A stretch of 64,000 nucleotides of DNA, taken from NCBI GenBank assembly GCA_016715065.1, contig JADKBN010000013.1, forward strand, positions 65,427-129,426. Reading direction: 5' to 3'. Positions 38,101 through 46,210 of the stretch are shown here, piece after piece; the stretch's first letter is position 1; the number at the start of each line of letters is the position of its first letter. The notes beneath the pieces were generated by a model. The model was given only the letters and a program-made list of their open reading frames with translations, was not told the DNA's origin and searched no databases. Source of the DNA: Fibrobacterota bacterium (GTDB lineage: Bacteria; Fibrobacterota; Fibrobacteria; UBA5070). The translations under genes were made by a program, and so were the position numbers.

Positions 38101-41100
38101 TCTTCTCGGTGGATCCGGATCCGAAACCGATCGTGCTGATGCTCAAGAATCCCTGGCAGGCGACCTATCCCGGCCAGGTCCCGTACATGCAGATCGAAGG
38201 AGGAGCCTGGAGCCAGGCCGTGCCCGTCGCCGGCGATACCGGTTGGTACAGCACATCCTCCAACTTCATCTCCGCCTTGCAGGTGGCGATCCGCCTGGGG
38301 ACCGGCACCAGCTACCTGGGGGCCGACGGCACCTCCAGCCAGTTCTTCGCCATGGTGCTGGATTCGCTGGCCCGCAAAAACGACACGATCTGGATCACCG
38401 ATGGAACCGGCGGCAAGCCGCCGCGGTTTCGCACAATGAACCCGAAGACCTCGAAGGTCGTGATGGTGCTCAATCCCTGGGATGGCGTGCTTCCGCTCCA
38501 AAGACCGGTCGCTTTCCTTGGCGGAGGCTCAAATGGACAGGTTTTGTCTCCTTCGATGGAGAATTGCGGATGGTATTTCCTGGAGACCGAGGCCTACCCG
38601 AAGGATGTCCTGTTCCGTTCCTCTCGAACAGGGGAAGGTTTCGGCGCGGCGGGGATCGGATCGAGCATCGCGCTTGACCTGACCGGGAACATCACGGACA
38701 CCGTCTGGGTGGCCCCCGGAGGCTCGCTGACGCGAATCTCCTACCTGCCGATTTCCGACAAGGGGACTTGCGCGATCGCGCTCGTCCCCGCCACGGTGCG
38801 CGATTTCAAGTACGCGGCCTTGGGGGCGCCCAACTCGGGACTGGCCACGAACCTGGTGACCGACCGGCTCGGTGCGGACCGCAAGCCCGTCATCCGCAGA
38901 GGAAGCTCCGTGCCGCCCCTGCAAGCCGCATGGTTTCGGGATTCCAGCGGAGTGAACGCCGCCACTTGCCGGGATCTGGCCATGACGCTGGACACCCTCA
39001 CGGGCACCTACCGGATGGCCAATTCGACTTTCTATCCCATCGACGACTTCGTGACCTTGGCGGGCGGCGGCGCCAACCCCTTCAACGACAAGTCGATGAA
39101 CGCATACACGAACAATTTCGGATTCTGTCTGGAAAGCCATGGCCAGTTCCGCTATCGTCGGGGCCAGAAGGACACCATTGCCGGTCAGGACGACCTCTTC
39201 CACTACCTCAACGGGAGCCTGGTGGCCAATCTCGGCGGGACCCACGGGACCCTGACGAAGGCCGTGGGCTTGGACACCCTGGGGCTGGTCGATGGGAACG
39301 TCTATCCATGGGACCTGTTTTTCTGCGACCGCATGAGCTCCACCTCGGTCCTCAATTGGAGCATGCCGGGATTGCTGCCCAATCCAATGGCCCGGGTGGA
39401 TTCTTCCGTGACGGGAAATGTCTCCACTCTCAAGGTGTCGTCGCTGCGAACCAGCGGACAAGGATGCGATCGCGTGGAAACGCTGGCGCCCACGCGCGGG
39501 GATGTGCGGTTGAAGGCCCTCTACGACACGACCTGGATCACCTTGCAGGCAGGTGTGCACCACGGAGGAATCCGCGTGTCGGACAGCTCCGGGGTCCAGG
39601 TGGACACCTCCGCGTTGGTGGGTCTTCCCTACGGGATCTACGTGGTCCGGTTGCGCGCGACCAGCGACACGCTCGTGTTCCGCGACCTGGTCTTCCAGAT
39701 CGAAGCCCCTCCGTACATGCATCCGTACACGCCCAATGCGCGCTGCGATCTGAAATCCGGCACGATGCGGAGCAATGCGGGGTGCATCCACCTCTCCGAC
39801 CTGGATGGAGACACCTTGCGGATCTCCCGCAACTCCACCCGGCTTTCGACGGAGGGGCTGGTCCTGTGCGGCTCCGCATCCACGGTGGTTCCGGGCACCG
39901 ACATCGCCTATCTGCAGGACAATTCCGGCAGCATGGACGACAACGACCCCACCCGACAGAGAGGACTCATCGTGGAGGAGGCGATCAATCTCCACAGCCA
40001 GCTCGCGCCGAGCTCGAACGCGGCGTATCTGCCGTTCGAATCCGATTTCACCTCCACCAGGCTCTACAACATCACCGATCCGGTGGAGCGCGCCGACCTG
40101 ATCTCCTCGATCACGCTGGGAAACAGCGGCTTCACCTCCTACTCCGGAGCCCTGGGTTGGGCGCGTGCCTTGCTGGAAGGGGCCACCTCGGGCGCCAAGA
40201 CCATGGCGCCTTCTCCCAACCAGAACAAGGCCATCATCCTGATCTCCGATGGAAGGCCCGACGACGAGACTTCTTCCTACCGCGTCCTGCTGCCGCGCGC
40301 CACGACGAACTACCAGGGTTCGGTCTGGACACTTCCCGCCGACAGCTCGGTGCCGGTGTTCGGATTCATGATCACCACCGACGCGGACGCGATGACCAGT
40401 GGACAGGTTCTGTACAACATCGCACAGCGCTCGGGTGGGGAATTCATCGTGATTCCTCCGAACGACCCGGACAGCCTTCGCTCGGCGATGATGACCGTGC
40501 TGGGGAACATCGTGGCCAGAGCCCGGCCGGACACCTTGCGGATCACCAACCAGGCCAATGGCCAGGTTTCCCGGGGTCTGAGCAGTGGTCGCGAAGGCGG
40601 GGGATGGAGATTCCGGCTGGATTCGCTGATGGGACTGGAGCCGGGCGTGAACGATCTGCAGTTGCGCGGCGTATTGTCGACGGATCGAGGCGACTCCGTG
40701 GTGAACGCCCGGTGGACGGTGGTCGTAGGCGACTCCCTCGACGAATTCGTGGTGGGGGGCAGGGACACCACCCTGACGCTCGCTTGCAGCGCTCCGACCC
40801 AGTTGAAGATCCGGCCACCCTCGGACACGACGCGCCATTTCGCGGATGCGCGCGATGTTTCGCTTTCCTTCTGGTTGGACGCCCGCTACGACAAGCTGCT
40901 GCAGAACACGGTCCAATTCTGGACCGACTTTTCGAGCGATACCGGCAGGAAGACCCTTGGCGCGACCTCGACTCCCAACGGCATCCGTGCGTATTCCAAC
41001 ATCTCCGTTCCCTGGTCGGGGTCGGTCGTTTCGCGCAAGGATTCCTCGGTACAGACGGATTTTGGCTGGGATACCCTCCGCGCCGTCTATCGCACTCCGC

Positions 41101-44100
41101 GGGATCGACGCGACACGGCGGTGGGATTTCTGCCCGTCTTCCGAGATTGGCCGGTCTCTGTGAGTCTTTCGCCGGACACCCTCAAAGGAGCCCAAGGCGA
41201 ACTCGTGGTGACCGTCCGCGACCCGAACATCCTGCTGGATACGGTCCGGGTCAAGGTCTACCAGAATCGCCGCGATTCGGTCTGGCTCCTTCTGCGTCGC
41301 GACAGCGTGGCCAAATTCACGGCGAAGCTGCCGTTCGTGCAAGGCGCGAGCGTGGTGCTTGGCGACAGCATCCTGCAGGCCGGCTCTTACCGGGTCGTCG
41401 CGCTCGATTCCGTGTTCGCGCTGTATCAGACCAGGCGCGATACGGCGATCCTGCGACGCCCGGATCCGCGCCTGAGATTCATGGACGCGGCCGGGAAGGC
41501 GATGGATTCCCTGCCGCCTCGGGTCATGGCGATCGGGGCACGGGATACCATCCGGGTGGGATTGTTCGTCGACACGTTGCTGCTTTCCAACTCCACCGAC
41601 AGCGTTTTCGCGACGGTCCCTTCCTGGCTTGCGGTGCGCACCTTGGCTGGCGGTGCCAGCACGGGTCGGATGCGGTTGGTAGCCGGCAAGGTCGCGTTCA
41701 CGGTTGCCACCAGCGGCCCCGGATTCGATGGCGATGTGCGCATCACCCGGCCCGCCGGTCCCGACACCCTCCATCGCCGCATCGATGTCGGTGGCTTGCG
41801 TCTGCGGTTTTCGGATGGCGCGGGACAAGTCCAGGACACCGCTCGCATCGACATGGATTTCCGGTCCGACACTCTCCTTCGCGTGGAGGTGTGGGACGGT
41901 GCGGCGTTGTGCGGGACTTGCGACGGATGGATGACGGATTCCGTCAGCAATGTCCACCTCCGTTTCCTGGACTCCCTGGGAAAACGGGTGGATTCCATCG
42001 CGATCCGGTCGGGTCGGGCCGTGTTCCGCATGGGTGCGGACGCTCCCGTGTCCAAAGCGACGGTGGTCCTGAAGTCTGCCGGACTCTGGGCTCGTGGAGT
42101 GGCGACTCCGGTCGATTTCCGTCCCTACCGGCTGCGGTTCCTGGACGGATCCGGAGGGGTCGTGGACAGCGCCAGGGTGGATCGCGACATCCTGACCGAC
42201 ACGTTGGTGCGCGTCGAGGTCTGGGGGCGATCCGGCCTTTGCCTAGCCTGCACGGGCAAACTCGGACTCACGGCTTCGATGCCTGGAGTCCGGCTCTCGG
42301 ATTCGGATGGCGTGACCACGGATTCCATTTCCATCGAAGCCGGGCGCACCGCGCTGCGGATCGGTTCCGAACGTCCGCTCTCGGGCGCAAAGGTCGTCCT
42401 CTCCGGAGCTCTCCTGGGTTCGGCCTCCACCGTGGATCCGGTCACTTTCCGTCCATACCGTCTGCGGTTCGTCCATCCTGACGGGGCGGTTTCGGATTCC
42501 TTCGCGGCCGACACCCTGGCACGACGCGCGGTCCGGGTGGCCGTGCAAGTATGGGGAGCCACCGGATCGGTCCGGTGGAACGGGGTCTTGCGCATCGATT
42601 CGATCGGGCCGTCCTTGTTGGTCTCCGATACCACAGGCAAGACGGATAGCCTATTCCGACTGGTGGACGGCCGTACGGATTTCCTGATCCGCTCCGATGT
42701 TCCCGCCACCATGCGGATGAAGGTGTCGGTGGATTCGATCGGTTTGGAAACGGGCGTCGGTCCGATCACCTGGCGGATTCTGGCGCCAGATTCCGCGATC
42801 CTGATGGACAACGATGGAGACGGTGGCTTGGACGCGGTGCTCGTGAAGTTCGCCTTCCCCTGGAATCCGGACAACGGGATCGCTCTGAGTTGGCCGGATT
42901 CCGGCAACGTACTCGATCTTTCCAAGGCTTCACGGAAGGTTTCGACGGATTCTCTTGCCGTGGAGTGGCTCTTCGATCGCGCCCAATCGCCCAGGACCAC
43001 CGCTTGGCGCCATGGCAGGGTGCCGGCGCGCTTCTCCTGGAATTCTGCGGCACCGTCGGTCCCCTTCCCGGCTTTGGAACGCATCGCGCCCATTCCTGTC
43101 CGCGCTCGGATCGTGCGCGGGACATCCAAGGACACCTTGGTCGTCTGGGCTTCGGAACCGCTGGATGCGAATCTCCTTTCCGGCGGTGCGGATCTCGTGT
43201 GGCGATCGTTCCCGGGGTCCAGCCGTGTGGAGTCCCAGGATCCTTCCTGGGACTCCCGTCGCCAGGCGCTGCTGCTTCCCATCGATCGCGCGAGGATCGA
43301 TTCGCTTGTCCGCTCCGCGGATTCTGTCCGGTTCGCCCCGCGAGGCGCCGTGCGCGACGCCCTGGGCGCGACCGTCTCCGACACGGCCCCATCGGTGGAG
43401 GTGGAGGGATTGGATCCGGCGCCCCTGCGCGCCATCGTGTCGGATGGCGATGGCGACGGTCGTGCCGACCAGGTGGTGCTGCACTTCCAGCACGCTCCCA
43501 GGGTGGTCGACTCCTACCGGTTTTCGTGGCCGACACGCGATGGAAAATTGCTCGATCGCCAGGTGAAAGCGTCGGAGGGCGAGGCGGACTCGACGGGCAA
43601 GGTCCTTGTGTTCCGTATCGATCCGTGGGATTTCGGTGCGACCCAATGCGAGTCCGTTGGTTGTTCCGACCTGGGGAGGATGAGGACATCCCGTTGGGGA
43701 GACACCTTGGCTGGTGCCTTCGCCTTGGAAGACGGAGTCCTGCCGGTGATCCTGAAAGCGCAGCTCAGGTTCCGGCGCGACGCCCGCTCGCCGGATACGC
43801 TCCGGGCCGAAATGTCGGAAACTATCAAAGCGGGAGATGGCTCCGGATGGCTTCGCTTCGGGCGCGCCTCCCTGGACTCGCTGGGCCTGCAGATCGAGCG
43901 CATCGGACAAGTCGCGAAGGATGCCAGGATCCTCGAATTGTTGCTGGACTCCACCTTCGCGGGACAGGAAGGGGACTCGGTGCGTCTGGCCGCTTGGCCG
44001 GAGGGAGGAGTGGAAGATGGTGCCAAGAACCGTCCGGGTAGGTTCGTGCACTGGACGCCTCTGGAATTGGGCGCGCCTCGTGCCAAGCTCGTCGCCATGG

Positions 44101-44603
44101 TGTGGCCGGATCTCGCCAGGTACACGGGGTGGATGGTTCCTCCTTCCGAAAAGCCGCTTTCCGTGTTCTTGCGCTCCAATCAGGCGGCGCCCTGGAGAAC
44201 ACTGGATGGCCGGTCCCCCGGTCAGGCGACTTCCCATTACGCGGGCATCGTGTTGAAGACCAACAAGTCGCTGGAAAGCGCGAGATTGTTCCTATACGAC
44301 AACATGGGTGTCGCCATCGCTTTCGTGGATCTCGCCGATGTCCAGCGGGCCGTCCGCGAAGGTCGCGTGGAGTCGTCCCTGCGCGGCGATGTGGACGTCT
44401 GGATCGCTTGGAACGGCATGAGCCGTCAAGGCTCCATGACACCCTCCGGGGTGTACCTCGCCCGCGTGGTGGGCTGGGTGTTCATCGATGGGCGGCGCGA
44501 GGTGGTCAACCAGGTCTACAACCTGGGTTGGCACAACCCTTACCCGGTGGAGCCACCGGCAGACCTGGAGTTCCTGCCGCAGGACGATTGGATGGACTGG
44601 TAG
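35145..44603 (+). CDS. Giant fibro-slime and vWA domain surface protein, 3152 aa
   Basis: Signal peptide MSRILAILCALAPFVSA, then eleven tandem units of about 105 residues (residues 18 to about 1210). Next is a fibro-slime domain (about 1214-1430: VRDFKY start, NFGFCLESHGQFRY, LFHYLNGSLVANLGG, LFFCDRM), then a vWA domain (about 1585-1800, MIDAS QDNSGSMDD, ILISDGRPDDE). Three or four repeats of the type LRF.D..G.V.D.ARVD...DTLVRVEVW follow (about 2105-2490). Two acidic loops (DNDGDGGLD near 2550 and DGDGDGRAD near 2766) may bind calcium. The last 150 residues resemble a FlgD-Ig-like module (SARLFLYDNMGVA). Fibro-slime proteins are extracellular in Fibrobacter and linked to slime or adhesion. 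GTG at 35124 is an alternative start. Confidence 0.88.
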   Translation: MSRILAILCALAPFVSAAKTVILQNPWTGADLPRYPPSIIMPDAGGFNTLTQAAFSDKSYWSYTFASNTPGRFYFVNTNSTDYQYGTTGFRPTGSAPATFDVDALFAGRDTVWIVPDTTNPRPRIPAITATDPMGKRMVVMFRSPWSGTPRFRAHGGDWGNFAQVSSANLWYSASLAGLADLKLAISDYNGMYFLGAAGQSTSSTTTLDLDAALANNDTVWIIGAATGAPKVGSYVSSQSVVLLKNPWEVTNSGTPPAVGFDQTGSWNSMTAAAGWPGWYAATIPNVYGNMTFRNGVAGTSYLSSIGIASSGYPFTMDTALLKNDTVWVVPSASGTHSVLSAPPAARAVTLMLRNPWDSLNPRQPPFARIEGADWAPLAAAPGGWFALSTALSGSRLQVGIRNATGTSYLSSIGLTSVSSNYMVLDTAFARNDTIWIVPQPNYYHLALSSEPQPRQGVVMLLNPWESNYPGLAPRVEIESQGQATMSPVAAMPGWYSAPIQFYGSLLTTFWDNAKSYSKGRYVLDTAYAKNDTIWVTFPSSSSVPRVSSVQPPEKTMTILFKSPWDSIAPFLPGSVQVEGRAWVPLAPVAGSAGWYAATVNFFTTLQVDIRDSKGTSFLSAWGTASTTSALLLDTAYAKNDTVWIVGGAGNNTPISVSTAAPATRPLTLLLQGPWESVDPGVAPSILANGRNWQSFQAHPTLPGWYASSLDLYGPAIVQIRNAARTSYMYYGGTATSNWYTLSLDTAYAKNDTLWIHRNASGTLSVVPTAPSLKPVTILFKSPWDTAIPGQPGQFNVEGHGWRVLVPLAGSAGWYVGTDTFIGSLQLAIRDSKGTSYIGYNGTTSSASSTVQLDTAYAKNDTVWIVAGAGVGTQPGIFTREPPARPLTVILQNPWEAATPGAAPSLLVNGKNWQSFLAYAPRPGWYSASLDFYGSLAVQIRNTAATSYLSANGTTSYNSSPMTLDTSYAKNDTIWIVAGPVTVPRIFSVDPDPKPIVLMLKNPWQATYPGQVPYMQIEGGAWSQAVPVAGDTGWYSTSSNFISALQVAIRLGTGTSYLGADGTSSQFFAMVLDSLARKNDTIWITDGTGGKPPRFRTMNPKTSKVVMVLNPWDGVLPLQRPVAFLGGGSNGQVLSPSMENCGWYFLETEAYPKDVLFRSSRTGEGFGAAGIGSSIALDLTGNITDTVWVAPGGSLTRISYLPISDKGTCAIALVPATVRDFKYAALGAPNSGLATNLVTDRLGADRKPVIRRGSSVPPLQAAWFRDSSGVNAATCRDLAMTLDTLTGTYRMANSTFYPIDDFVTLAGGGANPFNDKSMNAYTNNFGFCLESHGQFRYRRGQKDTIAGQDDLFHYLNGSLVANLGGTHGTLTKAVGLDTLGLVDGNVYPWDLFFCDRMSSTSVLNWSMPGLLPNPMARVDSSVTGNVSTLKVSSLRTSGQGCDRVETLAPTRGDVRLKALYDTTWITLQAGVHHGGIRVSDSSGVQVDTSALVGLPYGIYVVRLRATSDTLVFRDLVFQIEAPPYMHPYTPNARCDLKSGTMRSNAGCIHLSDLDGDTLRISRNSTRLSTEGLVLCGSASTVVPGTDIAYLQDNSGSMDDNDPTRQRGLIVEEAINLHSQLAPSSNAAYLPFESDFTSTRLYNITDPVERADLISSITLGNSGFTSYSGALGWARALLEGATSGAKTMAPSPNQNKAIILISDGRPDDETSSYRVLLPRATTNYQGSVWTLPADSSVPVFGFMITTDADAMTSGQVLYNIAQRSGGEFIVIPPNDPDSLRSAMMTVLGNIVARARPDTLRITNQANGQVSRGLSSGREGGGWRFRLDSLMGLEPGVNDLQLRGVLSTDRGDSVVNARWTVVVGDSLDEFVVGGRDTTLTLACSAPTQLKIRPPSDTTRHFADARDVSLSFWLDARYDKLLQNTVQFWTDFSSDTGRKTLGATSTPNGIRAYSNISVPWSGSVVSRKDSSVQTDFGWDTLRAVYRTPRDRRDTAVGFLPVFRDWPVSVSLSPDTLKGAQGELVVTVRDPNILLDTVRVKVYQNRRDSVWLLLRRDSVAKFTAKLPFVQGASVVLGDSILQAGSYRVVALDSVFALYQTRRDTAILRRPDPRLRFMDAAGKAMDSLPPRVMAIGARDTIRVGLFVDTLLLSNSTDSVFATVPSWLAVRTLAGGASTGRMRLVAGKVAFTVATSGPGFDGDVRITRPAGPDTLHRRIDVGGLRLRFSDGAGQVQDTARIDMDFRSDTLLRVEVWDGAALCGTCDGWMTDSVSNVHLRFLDSLGKRVDSIAIRSGRAVFRMGADAPVSKATVVLKSAGLWARGVATPVDFRPYRLRFLDGSGGVVDSARVDRDILTDTLVRVEVWGRSGLCLACTGKLGLTASMPGVRLSDSDGVTTDSISIEAGRTALRIGSERPLSGAKVVLSGALLGSASTVDPVTFRPYRLRFVHPDGAVSDSFAADTLARRAVRVAVQVWGATGSVRWNGVLRIDSIGPSLLVSDTTGKTDSLFRLVDGRTDFLIRSDVPATMRMKVSVDSIGLETGVGPITWRILAPDSAILMDNDGDGGLDAVLVKFAFPWNPDNGIALSWPDSGNVLDLSKASRKVSTDSLAVEWLFDRAQSPRTTAWRHGRVPARFSWNSAAPSVPFPALERIAPIPVRARIVRGTSKDTLVVWASEPLDANLLSGGADLVWRSFPGSSRVESQDPSWDSRRQALLLPIDRARIDSLVRSADSVRFAPRGAVRDALGATVSDTAPSVEVEGLDPAPLRAIVSDGDGDGRADQVVLHFQHAPRVVDSYRFSWPTRDGKLLDRQVKASEGEADSTGKVLVFRIDPWDFGATQCESVGCSDLGRMRTSRWGDTLAGAFALEDGVLPVILKAQLRFRRDARSPDTLRAEMSETIKAGDGSGWLRFGRASLDSLGLQIERIGQVAKDARILELLLDSTFAGQEGDSVRLAAWPEGGVEDGAKNRPGRFVHWTPLELGAPRAKLVAMVWPDLARYTGWMVPPSEKPLSVFLRSNQAAPWRTLDGRSPGQATSHYAGIVLKTNKSLESARLFLYDNMGVAIAFVDLADVQRAVREGRVESSLRGDVDVWIAWNGMSRQGSMTPSGVYLARVVGWVFIDGRREVVNQVYNLGWHNPYPVEPPADLEFLPQDDWMDW
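35197..38780 (+). repeat. Eleven tandem coding repeats of about 320 bases
   Basis: Each unit starts with a strand like VTILFKSPWD or VVLLKNPWE, has GWY near its middle and ends with DTAYAKNDT(V/I)WIV. Unit starts are near 35197, 35548, 35860, 36181, 36505, 36808, 37138, 37465, 37792, 38119 and 38452. Several stretches are nearly identical at DNA level around the AKNDT motif, so the number of units may vary by recombination. The pattern of an early PW and a central GWY resembles starch-binding modules of family CBM26, which is a suggestion only. Confidence 0.85.
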
Positions 44604-44695
44604 GATCCGCGTTCGGATCCCATCGGAAAATCCGGGATACGTATCGATGCACGCAAATGCGGATCGATATGCCCAATCGTGACGCCCCCAAATTG

Positions 44696-44728
44696 TTGTG
44701 GAGACGCCCCGCCGGGGCGTCTCCACAA
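44696..44728. repeat. Palindromic repeat, copy 2
   Basis: Perfect inverted repeat with arms TTGTGGAGACGCCCC and its complement around the loop GCC. It matches copy 1 at 21793 except for A to G at position 5 of one arm, with the compensating change in the other arm, and a different loop. The paired change shows that the hairpin itself is conserved. Confidence 0.85.
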
Positions 44729-44785
44729 TGGGTGGGACGTCGCGACGCGTTTGGGGCGTGATTGCGTCGTTACGTGGTTGGGGGC

Positions 44786-44802
44786 ACCGGGCGATGCCCG
44801 GT
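44786..44802. repeat. Short GC hairpin
   Basis: ACCGGGC and GCCCGGT pair perfectly around GAT. It lies just after the larger palindrome and may belong to the same composite element or act as a terminator. Confidence 0.45.
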
Positions 44803-44903
44803 TATCGGATCCGTTCGCGTGTACGACAGGCGTCGTTCGCTGTCCGGTTATCGGATTTGCGACCCGCAAGCCGGGCACGTGATCGATGGGAAGGTGGGAA
44901 ATT

Positions 44904-45878
44904 TCATGGCGTCTTGTTCTGGACAAAGGCTGTCAAGGCGTCCACCACGAAGGCCATCTTGCGGTAGTCCAGGGTGCCGGCGGTGTCGGCGCGGCTGTGG
45001 TAGGCCTTGTTGCGATACAGGGAGGTGTTGGTCACCATGAACGCCGGGTAGCCGAACTTCCAGAAGTTCAGGTGGTCGCTGAAATCCACCCCCGGGGTGC
45101 TGGGTGCGGTGGAGAGCTGCTGGCAGGAAATGTCGCCCAAGTCGTTGGTGCGCTCCTGGAACTCGTCGGCGAGATCGGAGGATCCCAAATCGGAGATCGC
45201 GGCGATGAAATTCCCCTTCGAGGGATAGAGCAGCGAATACATGGCGGAAGGATAGTCCTGCGTCGCGGTGTCCGAAAAGTACCCGATCATCTCGATGCTG
45301 GTCATTCCCACCAATGGCCAGGCGGAATCGTGCACCATCCTGGCGAAATGGTGGCTGCCCATGTCCGCCGTGCGGAAGTAGGGAGGTTCTTCCAGAACGA
45401 ACGCGACAAAAAGTGTTGTATACGGCGGGGGCGCGCCGCGCCGGACCAGGCGCGCCGTCTCCAGAAGGCCTGCGACACCGGATGCGTTGTCGTCGGCACC
45501 CGGCAAGTCCAGGTAGGTGTCGTAATGCGCGCCGAGGATCAACAAAGTGTCGGAGCGCCCGACGACCTTGCAAAAAAGGTTGCGGTAGGCGCGCCCGTGA
45601 ACCGAGAACACCTGGGAGTCACAGGGGATCTGGGCCTGCGCGAAGCCTGCTTGGATGAATTCGTAGGCGCGTTGGAGGTTCTCGGGCTGGTCGAAGCCGC
45701 GACCGTGGAGCGTGTCGGAAAGAAAGCGCACCGTCCGTTCCAAGGCTTCCGGGCGGGCTCGTTCCTTCGGGCTGGGCATTGGTGTGGAGCCGCAGGAAGC
45801 GAACAGCAGCGGGATTGCCGCCAGGAGCGAGTGTTTAGCCAGGAAGCGGGCGGTCTGGCGGTGCAGAGATAGGGGCAT
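44904..45878 (-). CDS. M28 family metallopeptidase lipoprotein
   Basis: 324 residues with a lipobox (IPLLFASC). The M28 aminopeptidase fold is shown by LGAHYDTY (first zinc His and Asp), PGADDNASGVAG (bridging Asp), LEEPPYF (catalytic Glu and metal Glu), SIEMIGY and YHSRADT (last zinc His). Enzymes of this family remove N-terminal residues from peptides; this one would act in the periplasm or on the cell surface. TATGGT at 45896-45901 lies 17 bases before the ATG. The gene is divergent from the vWA lipoprotein at 46211. Confidence 0.92.
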   Translation of the reverse strand: MPLSLHRQTARFLAKHSLLAAIPLLFASCGSTPMPSPKERARPEALERTVRFLSDTLHGRGFDQPENLQRAYEFIQAGFAQAQIPCDSQVFSVHGRAYRNLFCKVVGRSDTLLILGAHYDTYLDLPGADDNASGVAGLLETARLVRRGAPPPYTTLFVAFVLEEPPYFRTADMGSHHFARMVHDSAWPLVGMTSIEMIGYFSDTATQDYPSAMYSLLYPSKGNFIAAISDLGSSDLADEFQERTNDLGDISCQQLSTAPSTPGVDFSDHLNFWKFGYPAFMVTNTSLYRNKAYHSRADTAGTLDYRKMAFVVDALTAFVQNKTP

Positions 45879-46210
45879 AGAAGCACAGTACTCTCACCAT
45901 ACCGGGACTGCTGTCGAATTCCAAACGTCCCGAACAGGTCGGCAGAGGCTGCATCAAACTCTCTGTGGCTGCCAGCGGAAAAAGACACTACCTTCTCGGT
46001 AGCTCTCCTCGATCGTGGTCCGTACCCGGTCGAGCCCCAAAGACGGTCGCGATGAAACCCTTCCAACCAACCGATTCCAACGTCCAGGTGCATTGTTCGA
46101 TGCAGATGGTTCCGTGTGTGGTTTGGCTTGGAGTCTCGAACGTATGATCGTCACCACGGTTGTTTCCCCACTGTCCTCTCGATCCCCCCAATTCCCATAA
46201 AGGAACGCAC
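45879..46210. other. 332-base divergent promoter region
   Basis: Carries the promoters of the M28 peptidase and of the vWA lipoprotein. A TACCTT box (near 45989) and the ribosome site AAAGGA before 46211 are the only elements I can point to. No gene is visible. Confidence 0.5.

Larger units (their letters stand above)
44604..44903. other. 300-base intergenic region with palindromic elements
   Basis: Lies between the converging giant gene and the M28 peptidase gene. It holds the palindromic repeat at 44696, a GC hairpin at 44786 and the direct repeat CCGGTTATCGGAT (at about 44798 and 44840). I see no gene. Confidence 0.6.

Noticed and set aside
35197..38780. Regularly spaced repeats considered as a CRISPR-like array
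   Set aside because: The period is about 320 bases, the reading frame is continuous, and the repeats encode protein modules.
38529..41957. A 1142-codon minus-strand frame inside the giant surface protein gene
   Set aside because: Same reasoning: the plus strand encodes recognisable fibro-slime and vWA domains there.
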